Shown here one piece after another: positions 1 to 8,426 of a DNA stretch of 64,000 nucleotides. Below the pieces are notes generated by a model. That model did no database searches. It was not told the origin of the DNA and saw nothing but the letters and a program-made list of their open reading frames with translations. This DNA is from Parietichytrium sp. I65-24A (taxonomy: Eukaryota; Sar; Bigyra; Thraustochytrida; Thraustochytriidae). The number at the start of each line of letters is the position of its first letter. Within the stretch, counting starts at the first letter, position 1. The stretch is taken from assembly GCA_012862575.1 (NCBI GenBank), contig BLSF01000004.1, positions 744,001-808,000 on the forward strand, read 5' to 3'. The position numbers and the translations under genes were made by a program.

Positions 1-1950
1 TGGGCGCTCTGCGAGAAATCTAACGGCGTGCGAAGCATGCTTATCGCTTTCCCTGGTGAAGAATCCTGCTTTCTCGTCAATCGCGCTTGGCAATTTTCAG
101 CCGCGGGTAAGAATGTGTTATCAACCCAGCACCCGGTGCTACTCGATGGTGAAGTCGTAGTCAATGGTGAAAAGAAGATCTTTCTGGTGTTTGATGTCAT
201 ATGGCTAGATGGCACAGATGTGGGGGCAACAGCAGATGTGCACGCCCGTCTCAAAGCCTGGGAGGATTTTGCGAAAACGCTTTCCCCTCAAGTGCTACTT
301 GACTCAAACCTTGTCGAAGGCACACCCGTCGTGACTTTGGGCGACATCCATTTGGTCACCAAGAAATTGTTCCCAGTTGCTGCAATTAAGAGCCTCAAAG
401 AAGCAGTCCACAAACACACCTATGACGTCGTCGGGGAAGTCCCTTGCGATGGACTGGTATTCACTCCCGTCTACAGCAGCTATTACGAATACACGGTCAA
501 AAAATTCAAACCGTTGGACGAACTCACTGTGGACTTCAAACTATTTGTTTCCGACCTGCGACCTGGCGCAGAGTCCGTTCCGTTGTACTTAACCGTGTAT
601 GCTCGCCAACCTAGGGAACGCAATAACGTGTTGGACGTTCAGACGGGTCGCGGCGTGGTGAGCGAGGAACTTCAGGCGGAAATTAAGGCCAAGTCGGCAC
701 TGGAGGCCATCGTGGAGTGTAGTTTTGATACGAGCACAGGTATCTGGGTTGCGCAGCGTGTGCGCCATGATAAGGTCAAAGATAATGGCCTCAACAATGG
801 CTGGAGTGTGCTTGAATCGATTGCCGAGCATGTGACTGTCGAAAAGCTTGTGGATCTCGTATCCGAGGGGGTTGAAGCCAACCCAGAGCCACCGCGATGG
901 TCACCAATTGAACAAGATGGAGACCATGTCCGCGATATCGCAAAGCATTACAATGAACGACAAGAGCACCGTAATCTGAATTACAATATAGTGGACATCA
1001 GAATCGAGAACCTCAGGAAGCTGAACAATTGGAGCAAAGCAGTCTTGATTCAGGAGGCTTGCCTCGGCATAACAGAATTTAAAGGTCGCATTCCTCTCTT
1101 TAGCTCTCAGCCCGAAATTCCGAACGAACTGCACGTCAAGGGTCGAGGGCCAAACCTTGCCGGATCGAAGAAGCATCAACCGAAAAGGCCCGTCCCTCTC
1201 AAAGTGCTCGACTTGGCGTGTGGCCGTGGAGGCGACATGAACAAGTGGATGGCGAACGCCGAGCTCCTGCAATATGTGGGCGTAGACATTGCATCCAAAG
1301 CTCTGGAAGAAGCCCGGTGCCGAGTTGCTGACAAAAGGCACTTCGATTTCATCGAGTTCGATGTTACCGACTCCAATCTGCTGGAGGACGAGGCCGTTGC
1401 TGAAGCAAATTTCGACATCGTCAGTTGCCAGTTTGCATTTCACTACTTTTGCGTTTCTGAGGAGCGGTGCCGAAATTTCTTCAAAATCTGCTCCACGACT
1501 CTTAAACAAGTTGACTCGGAGGATCCATATCAGCCGCTGCTTCTCATCTCTACGACAGACGAAGAAATGCTGTTGCGGCGTTTGCCGAAATTCTCGAATT
1601 CAGTCTGCCACGTGAGCTCAAAGAACCCAAACATCTCAGACAACTCCGAGAGCGATTTGGACTTTGGCAACCCGTACTCGTTCTCGCTAGGGGACGCCGT
1701 GGTGAACTGTGAAGAGTATCTAGTGCCTGTCAGGCGAGTCGCGGAGATAGCCGCAGAGCATGGATTTGATCTAGCCTTGTCGCAGAATCTTGCCTCCTAC
1801 GTGGTTGACAAAATCGCCTCGTATACGCCCATGCTGCATTCCATGGGGGTGATCGGTCGAAAGGCTGAGGGCCGTGCGCCCATTTCGCAGGATGAGTGGG
1901 AGGCCATTCAGCTCTATCGCATGCTCGTGTTTCGTCGTTCGCCTAAATAA
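1..1950 (+). CDS. mRNA capping enzyme: guanylyltransferase fused to cap guanine-N7 methyltransferase (5' end off window)
   Basis: This protein would cap nuclear pre-mRNA: GMP transfer to the 5' end, then N7 methylation of the guanine. The frame is open from base 1, so the start lies outside the window. Visible guanylyltransferase motifs in order are motif I EKSNGVR (candidate GMP-accepting Lys at bases 16-18), motif III LLDGEVV (139-159), IIIa [11 protein letters not shown], motif IV DGLVFTP (448-468), motif V VKKFKP then TVDFKL, and OB-fold motif [11 protein letters not shown] near 760-790. A class I methyltransferase follows: SAM motif [11 protein letters not shown] (1204-1236), GVDIA, the Abd1-type CQFAFHYF segment near 1430, and EYLVP near the end. 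The guanylyltransferase-then-methyltransferase order is known from giant and pox-type viruses and from kinetoplastid Cgm1; animals and fungi keep the methyltransferase separate. An N-terminal RNA triphosphatase could lie off-window. The stop is TAA at 1948-1950, followed by a T10 run at 1973-1982. Confidence 0.9.
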   Translation, partial: WALCEKSNGVRSMLIAFPGEESCFLVNRAWQFSAAGKNVLSTQHPVLLDGEVVVNGEKKIFLVFDVIWLDGTDVGATADVHARLKAWEDFAKTLSPQVLLDSNLVEGTPVVTLGDIHLVTKKLFPVAAIKSLKEAVHKHTYDVVGEVPCDGLVFTPVYSSYYEYTVKKFKPLDELTVDFKLFVSDLRPGAESVPLYLTVYARQPRERNNVLDVQTGRGVVSEELQAEIKAKSALEAIVECSFDTSTGIWVAQRVRHDKVKDNGLNNGWSVLESIAEHVTVEKLVDLVSEGVEANPEPPRWSPIEQDGDHVRDIAKHYNERQEHRNLNYNIVDIRIENLRKLNNWSKAVLIQEACLGITEFKGRIPLFSSQPEIPNELHVKGRGPNLAGSKKHQPKRPVPLKVLDLACGRGGDMNKWMANAELLQYVGVDIASKALEEARCRVADKRHFDFIEFDVTDSNLLEDEAVAEANFDIVSCQFAFHYFCVSEERCRNFFKICSTTLKQVDSEDPYQPLLLISTTDEEMLLRRLPKFSNSVCHVSSKNPNISDNSESDLDFGNPYSFSLGDAVVNCEEYLVPVRRVAEIAAEHGFDLALSQNLASYVVDKIASYTPMLHSMGVIGRKAEGRAPISQDEWEAIQLYRMLVFRRSPK

Positions 1951-2611
1951 ATGCTATACAATCGCACACCCCTTTTTTTTTTAATTCGCTGGTATTGCTA
2001 AACATCACCTATGCGCTCAAATAGAACTAAAGTGCACTGAATGTCAAATACAGAAGCACTAATAGTGTACTATCTGGCGTTATGGTTAATTCTAAGAGGA
2101 GACTAGTAACAGCAAGTAGTGCGAAATTGTCCGACTGGAGGTGATGGAACTTGAAATTGTGTGAAGTCCTCCGTTGCTTCTGATGTGTAGGTCAAGTTGC
2201 TCAGATGAAATGTGCAATAGGGACTTGAAATGCCATGAAAAACACCGGAAGTACAGAGCGCATTGTTGTTGTCGTGACGGTAAAATATCGCCGTGCCAAG
2301 AAATTAACCAACTGAGATACAGCTCTGAGCCCTTGCACGACGCCAGTCCGAACGCTTACAAGGCGAGTGGTGAAGATTGTGGAGCGGCTTTGGCATGATG
2401 ATACTTCTTGGCCTAGTGTTATATTGCACAAAGGAAAGATGTGGTACGTGAATTTCTACACTTTCGAAAGACTTCGACCAATCGAGGTAGTTCGACTTGC
2501 CGGTTAGATCTGTGGCACATTGTACGAAGCAAAGTTGCTCTGCAAACCCGCAACAGACCGAGACGTTTGCTCTTGAGGCAGTCTCTTCGCTCGTATATTT
2601 CGGCCCACAAG
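1951..2611. other. Intergenic: 3' flank of capping gene and 5' flank of myosin gene
   Basis: About 660 bases with no convincing gene. An AATAAA-like string overlaps the capping-gene stop (1946-1951) and a T10 run lies at 1973-1982. The frame upstream of the myosin ATG is open back to 2441, but it has no earlier ATG and no myosin-like residues, so it is read as leader. I see no tRNA and no clear TATA box. Confidence 0.6.
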
Positions 2612-5509
2612 ATGGAGAAGCGACGCATCCAGAAGGGTCGCGTGGACGACCTCGTTCTCATCGACCAGGTCACGGAAGATGCAGTTCTTGCCACGCTGAA
2701 GAAGCGTTTCGACACCAAGGACATCTACACTTTCATTGGCCAGGTGCTTCTCTCCGTGAATCCTTTCAGTCTCGTTCCCAACATGTACGGGCCGCAGGTG
2801 ATCTCGACATACGAAGGGAAAATGTCCTTCGAGATGCCTCCTCATGTTTACGCTATCGCAGAGCAGAGCTATCGTTCACTCCGCCAAAGTGGAGCAAACC
2901 AATGCATTTTGGTGTCTGGAGAATCCGGAGCAGGAAAGACTGAAGCCGCGAAAAGACTTTTGGAGTACATCGTAACGGTGAGTGGCTCGTCTCACGACCA
3001 AAAGGTCAAGGAGGCCTTGCTCAACAGTAACCCAGTACTGGAAGCCTTTGGAAACGCGAAGACCCTGCGCAATGATAACTCTAGCAGGTTTGGCAAGTAC
3101 ATGGAAATTCAGTTTGACTTTGCCGGCGTCCCGGTAGCAGGAAAGCTCTCAAACTACCTTTTGGAGACCACTCGTGTGGTGCACCATGCGCAGGGGGAAC
3201 AAAACTACCACATCTTTTATATTTTGCTCGAAGGCATGAAGCCAGACGAAAAGGCCAAGCGCTTTCTTCCTCCAAACTGCGACGCAAGTATGTTCGCTTA
3301 CTTGAACAAGACTGTCAGGAAAGACAAGTCAGAGATGACGTACGATAGTCTTCGTGCTGCCATGAGCACCATTGGGCTGAGCGCCGAGCAGCAGGACAGT
3401 TTGATGAACACCTGTGCAGCGATTTTGTGGCTCGGAAACATCGATTTTCTCGAAGATAAGGAAGCCGGCAAAAATAGTGGCCGTACAGGCAGTGCCGTCC
3501 ACACCTCTTCAGAGTCGCAAAGCGCTTTGAAAAACGCTGCTTCATTACTGGGAGTGTCTAGCAAAGACCTTGCGTTGGTTCTTACGCAGAGACAAATTGT
3601 GACCAACGGGGAGTCGATGGACCGTGTATTGGGTTCCTCTGAGGCGGAGAAGACCCGCGATGCACTGGCGAAAGCACTCTACGGCCGCGCCTTCCAGTGC
3701 CTGGTAGGTTGGGTCAACGAGGCCATCGCCCAAAAGCACGAGGACGACGGCTACTACCGCGAGCCCAAGGCACTTGACAGTATTGGTGTTCTTGATATTT
3801 ACGGATTCGAGATTTTCGAGCAAAACAGCTTTGAGCAGCTCTGCATCAATTACTGTAACGAGAAGCTCCACCAGCTATTTATCGAGCTCACCTTGCGCGC
3901 AGAGCAAGCCGAGTACGAGGTGGAAGGGATCCCGTGGGAGCACATATCTTTTGTCAACAACAAGCCGGTTTGTGATCTCATCGAGCAAAAGACGCGGACA
4001 TCTCCCGGCATCATGGCTCTGCTCGATGAAGAGTGCTCTTTGCTTGGAAAAGTAAGCGACCAAACACTTGTGAAGAAACTCGACAAAACGCACCGCGATC
4101 ATCCGCAATACGGCGAAGTCAAGACAAGTCCTGATCACTTCATCATCAAGCATTACGCCGGTGACGTGAAGTACGCAGCGGAAGGTTTTTTGGACAAAAA
4201 CAAAGATACGTTGTACAGAGACCTAGTCGAATTGCTGGGCAAGTCGCAGGTCGATTTTGTGAAGGAGATCTTTCCTGAAGCAAAGGCAGCACGGGACCAG
4301 AAGAAGCCACCGACTGCGGCAACCCAGTTCAAGGGTCAAATGCTGGCCCTCGTGGAAACTTTGCAACAGTGCTCGCCGTCATACATTCGCTGCATTAAGA
4401 GCAATGACCAAAAGGCCGCAGGGATCTTCAACATGGAGCGCTGCCGTGAGCAGATCAGATACCTCGGAATTCTAGAAAATGTCAAGGTGCGGCGTCTTGG
4501 CTATGCCCATCGGACCCCGCTCGACGAGTTCGCGAGCAAATACAAGATGTTGAGCAAGAAAACATGGCCAAAGGGATCTGGAGACGTTCGAGAGGATGTC
4601 AAGCACATCATGGACTCTATCAACTGCGATGGGGACGGGTACACCTTTGGGCATACCAAAGTGTTCATTCGAAAGCCTATGACTTTGTTTGCTCTTGAAG
4701 AAAGCCGGGAACAGCGCATCATTCAGCTGGCCACTTCAATCCAAGATTGTTTCCGACAATATCAGGCCCGAAAGGTGCTGAAAGAGCTCCGTGAGAAGGC
4801 AATCAGCCTCTTCAACAACTCCAAGCGTCGTGGCGTGTCCTTTCGATTTTACTTTTGCGGAGACTATGTCCACGCGAAACAAAACCCTGCGATTCGGGCG
4901 GCTGTCAACAACGAGTCCATTCTCTTCGCAGACTCTGTCACTAAAATCAGGCGCGACTTCAAGGCAGAGAGCAGGCTGTGCGTCATTACGAACGAGGCAA
5001 TTCACTTCCTGAAGACAAAGAAGAAGGGCAAAGTCGACACCTTTGCGGGGCCTGCAAAACGAGCGCGTGTTCCTCTTTCGGACCTGCACAAGGTCACCTT
5101 GAGCTCCTTTGCTGATGGATTTCTTGCCCTGGAAGTTCGGCATGGCGAGGATGCTAGCCTTCTCATGCACACGAAGAGGAAAGCAGAAATCATTACCCTG
5201 CTTAAGGAACAGCAGAAAGGTCTTGAAATCAACTTCAGTGATCGCTTTGAGTACGTGTCTCACAAGCCATCCCTTTTCGGGGGATCCACTCCTCTGGAGA
5301 AGCGCTGCATCGTATTTGAGGAATCCGCTTCGGAAAAGGCGCAACCAGTGCCTCGCTGGAGCGCAATTAAGGCACCTCACGAGCAGCCAACGTTGAAGAT
5401 TTTCATCACCCCAACGCTTGGCTCCAAAGCCCTCTTGCAGCTCAACGGTAACGGCGCTCCGCTTGAAAATCGCTACGCAGGCTATACAAATGAGTCTCAA
5501 GCAGCGTAA
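2612..5509 (+). CDS. Class I myosin heavy chain with TH1 tail
   Basis: Actin-based ATPase motor that links membranes to actin, 965 residues. The start is the first in-frame ATG (context ACAAGATGG: A at -3, G at +4), giving MEKRRIQKGRVDDLVLID, a normal myosin I beginning. The motor has P-loop GESGAGKT (residues 103-110), switch I NDNSSRFGK (154-162), switch II DIYGFE (395-400) and the relay stretch NSFEQLCINYCNEKLHQLF. The TEDS position, 16 residues before DALAK, appears to be Glu, which would mean no need for activating heavy-chain phosphorylation; this was counted by eye. One IQ motif (IQDCFRQYQARK, about 710-721) should bind one light chain. A TH1 domain (about 735-930) with basic patches such as KTKKKGK should bind acidic phospholipids. 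The protein stops soon after TH1, with no SH3 or proline-rich tail, so it is a short-tailed myosin I. No intron is needed. Confidence 0.95.
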   Translation: MEKRRIQKGRVDDLVLIDQVTEDAVLATLKKRFDTKDIYTFIGQVLLSVNPFSLVPNMYGPQVISTYEGKMSFEMPPHVYAIAEQSYRSLRQSGANQCILVSGESGAGKTEAAKRLLEYIVTVSGSSHDQKVKEALLNSNPVLEAFGNAKTLRNDNSSRFGKYMEIQFDFAGVPVAGKLSNYLLETTRVVHHAQGEQNYHIFYILLEGMKPDEKAKRFLPPNCDASMFAYLNKTVRKDKSEMTYDSLRAAMSTIGLSAEQQDSLMNTCAAILWLGNIDFLEDKEAGKNSGRTGSAVHTSSESQSALKNAASLLGVSSKDLALVLTQRQIVTNGESMDRVLGSSEAEKTRDALAKALYGRAFQCLVGWVNEAIAQKHEDDGYYREPKALDSIGVLDIYGFEIFEQNSFEQLCINYCNEKLHQLFIELTLRAEQAEYEVEGIPWEHISFVNNKPVCDLIEQKTRTSPGIMALLDEECSLLGKVSDQTLVKKLDKTHRDHPQYGEVKTSPDHFIIKHYAGDVKYAAEGFLDKNKDTLYRDLVELLGKSQVDFVKEIFPEAKAARDQKKPPTAATQFKGQMLALVETLQQCSPSYIRCIKSNDQKAAGIFNMERCREQIRYLGILENVKVRRLGYAHRTPLDEFASKYKMLSKKTWPKGSGDVREDVKHIMDSINCDGDGYTFGHTKVFIRKPMTLFALEESREQRIIQLATSIQDCFRQYQARKVLKELREKAISLFNNSKRRGVSFRFYFCGDYVHAKQNPAIRAAVNNESILFADSVTKIRRDFKAESRLCVITNEAIHFLKTKKKGKVDTFAGPAKRARVPLSDLHKVTLSSFADGFLALEVRHGEDASLLMHTKRKAEIITLLKEQQKGLEINFSDRFEYVSHKPSLFGGSTPLEKRCIVFEESASEKAQPVPRWSAIKAPHEQPTLKIFITPTLGSKALLQLNGNGAPLENRYAGYTNESQAA

Positions 5510-5975
5510 AGGACTAGCTCTCGTCCGTGTTCCTGTGTTTATAATTGCACGCACGCAGAGAGCTTTTACGATTGAAATAATTGTTCATTTAATTGTCAGA
5601 AAAACTATCCCCAATCACACCTCCTCTATTATTCCGCTCTCACGCCCTCTTTAAGCCATCTTTTAAAGTTTTCCAGTTGTGGTAAATTCCAAATTTTAGC
5701 TTGTTTGACATCTCTATCTTCATTAGTCTTGTGGTTCCATGGCCAGTCTCGTACCCAATTCAAGTTATCGAAGAGCACAAATTCCCTTGATATACAAGAA
5801 TACACGCAGTTCAAGCAGAATCGAAAGAACACAAATTTCCTCGTGGTACCGTGCTTCCCACAACACCACAGTCAAGATCGCTTCCAGTCTCGCCATCATT
5901 TTCCGATTTTTGTCCGTTCTCCATCTCAACTCCCTTTAGGTCGCAAGTTTCCGTAGAATCAGAACTTCACGTCAA
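5510..5975. other. Intergenic between convergent genes
   Basis: 466 bases between the stop codons of the myosin gene (+) and the TPR gene (-), presumably both 3' untranslated regions. The sequence is moderately AT-rich. I see no repeat, RNA gene or supported reading frame. Confidence 0.6.
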
Positions 5976-7580
5976 TTACACTAATGTCAGAAAGTCACTC
6001 GGAGACAAGTCGTGCTTTAAAAGAGCTCGTCCGCGAGTGGTTCTTTTGAAGCGACCGTCAAAATATAAAGGTTCTTCCTGCACTTTCACTTCGTCGACGT
6101 TTCCAGAAGCGGAAGAAGCTTGGATCATGGGAATGCGAGGTACCCTCAGTACGCTGCTTCTCCGCCTGGCAAACTCTTTGGACTCCTCGCCCTCTTCTTC
6201 GTAGCTAGGAAGCGGAGACATCACCTCGTTCACAGAAATTGAGTCTCCATCAGAACCATCTAGAATAGTCTGAATTTTGGTAATCCATCGGGATGCCCGA
6301 ATTTGATCATCTGCGTCCGCGGCGATCGCCATTTTTCTCAAAGAAAGCCCCAGCGCTTCGTCAAACCAGCCAAGCTGTAGGCAATACAAAACGCCGTGAT
6401 TAAGAGTCTGGTTCTCAAGATTGAGATCCTTTATTCGCCGAAACACACTCAGAGCTTGTCGAAACAAGTTCATGGCATCCCAGTATCGATTGTCAAGCGC
6501 GAACGCAACGCTCAGGTTAGCGTACGCTCGCCCGACCACGACAAGGTTTTCAGCTTCTTTGCCCTCCGTGATAGCTCGGTACAGCAAACTTTTTGCGCTC
6601 TCTTTCCGTCCGGCTTTAAATGCTTCTATACCATGAACAAGCGTTGTGCGAGCGTCCTGCATTCTTCCAAAATCAAAATCCTCGTCGCCCGTCTCAGTTA
6701 AGCCGGGGAACCAAACGGTATTAGAAGGCTCATATCTGCGTATTTCTGAATCCGCCTCTTCCAAGGCCTTCAGTAGTGTCGATGACACTGCGCTGGGAAG
6801 CTCCACCTTGTTCTTTGATTCCCAACCATCCCTAAACTTCCTCTTTTCAATCTTATCCTGCTCGATGATCAAATCCGCGAGCTTCTCCTCCAGCTCTTGA
6901 ACGGTGTACTGCCTCATTTCAATAGTCTTCTTCAGCAACACGCATTGAAGCTGCTTTGATTTGAGCTGCTTTAATAACTCGTCGAGGTGAATCTTTTGGT
7001 TGTAATTTTCCCGCATGAGCTCATCGGCCCACATGGCTCGACGCTTCAGCCTTGACAACGCTTCCAGGGAAGTTGACTCCTGGTAAAATGAGCCTCCCAT
7101 TCCAATGGATGCCAGCGTGCCGCTCTCGTCATAGCTTGTGCTGTCGAGAGAGATGGACGACGAAATCGACGCGTACGAGAGGTGCGAACTCAGCGTGGCG
7201 CGATCATCGTCTTGCCCTCCCTGGCCGTCGCTGTGATTCTCTTCTGTGAACACAGGCTGCAGACCTCCTGATCTCAAGTTGGCAAGCACATCCTGCTTGC
7301 TTCCAAACAACCAGTCATCCATGCCCGAGCGACACCTTGCTGCTAAGAAACCCTGTCGTTCAATCTCTGCAACTTCTGCCCCCGGGTCGCGGCACATCTC
7401 GTCTTGCCCGGCCCAACTGCATAGCCCGCTCGACCGCCTTTCTTCCCTACAGCTTGTGCTTCGTGACACAAACTTTTGTGCACTCGACGGGGCTGCGTTT
7501 GCATTCCGGCCCAGGAACTTCGCGCCATCTTCGGCCAGTACACAAGTACTGTACTCACAGTCAGTACTTGGCTCCTGCAT
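5976..7580 (-). CDS. Coiled-coil and TPR-like repeat protein of unknown role
   Basis: 534 residues; no named family recognised. Residues 1-170 are low-complexity, Ser/Gly/Asp-rich and probably disordered. Residues about 172-258 form a charged, heptad-like helix, a probable coiled coil. Residues about 308-425 contain three helix-turn-helix pairs with TPR character, for example GRAYANLSVAFALDNRYWDA (350-369) and LNHGVLYCLQLGWFDEALGL (393-412). The tail holds an RRRSS basic site. TPR and coiled-coil regions usually mediate protein binding, so a scaffold or adaptor role is plausible but unproven. The start is uncertain: the first ATG (7580) has A at -3, but Met87 (7322, context GGC ATG G) opens the more ordinary sequence MDDWLFGSKQDV, and a promoter-like repeated GTAC motif lies between the two. 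It converges with the myosin gene and diverges from the next gene. Confidence 0.75.
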   Translation of the reverse strand: MQEPSTDCEYSTCVLAEDGAKFLGRNANAAPSSAQKFVSRSTSCREERRSSGLCSWAGQDEMCRDPGAEVAEIERQGFLAARCRSGMDDWLFGSKQDVLANLRSGGLQPVFTEENHSDGQGGQDDDRATLSSHLSYASISSSISLDSTSYDESGTLASIGMGGSFYQESTSLEALSRLKRRAMWADELMRENYNQKIHLDELLKQLKSKQLQCVLLKKTIEMRQYTVQELEEKLADLIIEQDKIEKRKFRDGWESKNKVELPSAVSSTLLKALEEADSEIRRYEPSNTVWFPGLTETGDEDFDFGRMQDARTTLVHGIEAFKAGRKESAKSLLYRAITEGKEAENLVVVGRAYANLSVAFALDNRYWDAMNLFRQALSVFRRIKDLNLENQTLNHGVLYCLQLGWFDEALGLSLRKMAIAADADDQIRASRWITKIQTILDGSDGDSISVNEVMSPLPSYEEEGEESKEFARRRSSVLRVPRIPMIQASSASGNVDEVKVQEEPLYFDGRFKRTTRGRALLKHDLSPSDFLTLV

Positions 7581-8426
7581 CCTGCATCTCCTGCAAGCCT
7601 AAGGCTCCAAGGCTCGGGGGTCACACTGGGCGGGTGTGCAATAGTACAGATGCGTAAAGAGAATACGCACAGCCAGTACCGACTGTGACTGCCACGCGCA
7701 GATAGCCCGTTGTTCTCGAGCCCTTCCCTCTCCACACTTCCTATCTTCTACCATTCCCAAATCAAATCACGTCTCCCTCTCCTTTTCTACACAATCCTCG
7801 CCTCTCTCACATCGCTCTTTTCTCACGTCGCACTTTCTTTCTATCTTTTCCTCACTCTCAAATGTAGTTGGTCCAACAACTCCCCTCCTATTCGAGGCAC
7901 TCCTAAAGACTCTCTATCCTTTCGCTTAGCGTGTGCCGAGATATTTGGCCCAGTCAGATCCGTTGAGTACACACTGTTAAAGTTCATGAGCAGAAGACTA
8001 ATAGTACCGGTAGGTGGAGCGTATGGGCCAGGTGTTTTTTCAGAATCCAGAATTCAGGAGATCGAGTGACATGGTCAGGTGGGCTACAGAGCGATTGTTG
8101 GTGTATTTGCCCTTGCTGTGAGGGTAAATGAGTGATCGTGTTGGCCAATTGCGACTTTCGTCCTGCGGCGCTGTACTGACTGTGAGCTAGGAGGTCTTCT
8201 GGGAAATTGAATTCGATCTTGGGGCATAGCGGACGACCTGCTCTTTAATCGTTTAAGCGTGGCTCTCCTGGCTTGCAGCAAAGACGCATGGCATAGATGG
8301 CATAGCATGAAATGAAAAAAGGCAGGGAAAACTTCCTCGTTCGTCGCACATTGGCAGCTTGTGCGTCGGTCGCCCTCGGCGAGCAAGCCATTGGGAGCGC
8401 GAGACGGCCGGCAAACACGAGCCAAG
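7581..8426. other. Divergent intergenic region (candidate bidirectional promoter)
   Basis: About 850 bases between the divergent TPR (-) and ankyrin/methyltransferase-like (+) genes. A pyrimidine-rich block with many CTCT and TTTC runs spans about 7725-7865. Short frames here are low-complexity products of that block. No RNA gene or TATA box could be picked out with confidence. Confidence 0.5.

Noticed and set aside
7710-8069. 119-codon + frame in the divergent intergenic region
   Set aside because: It is a translation of a pyrimidine-rich low-complexity block with no domain.
8361-8426. Upstream extension of the ankyrin/methyltransferase-like gene
   Set aside because: It begins at GTG, not ATG; the first ATG is at 8427. 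The extensions from GTG at 28 and 2441 were rejected as starts for the same reason.
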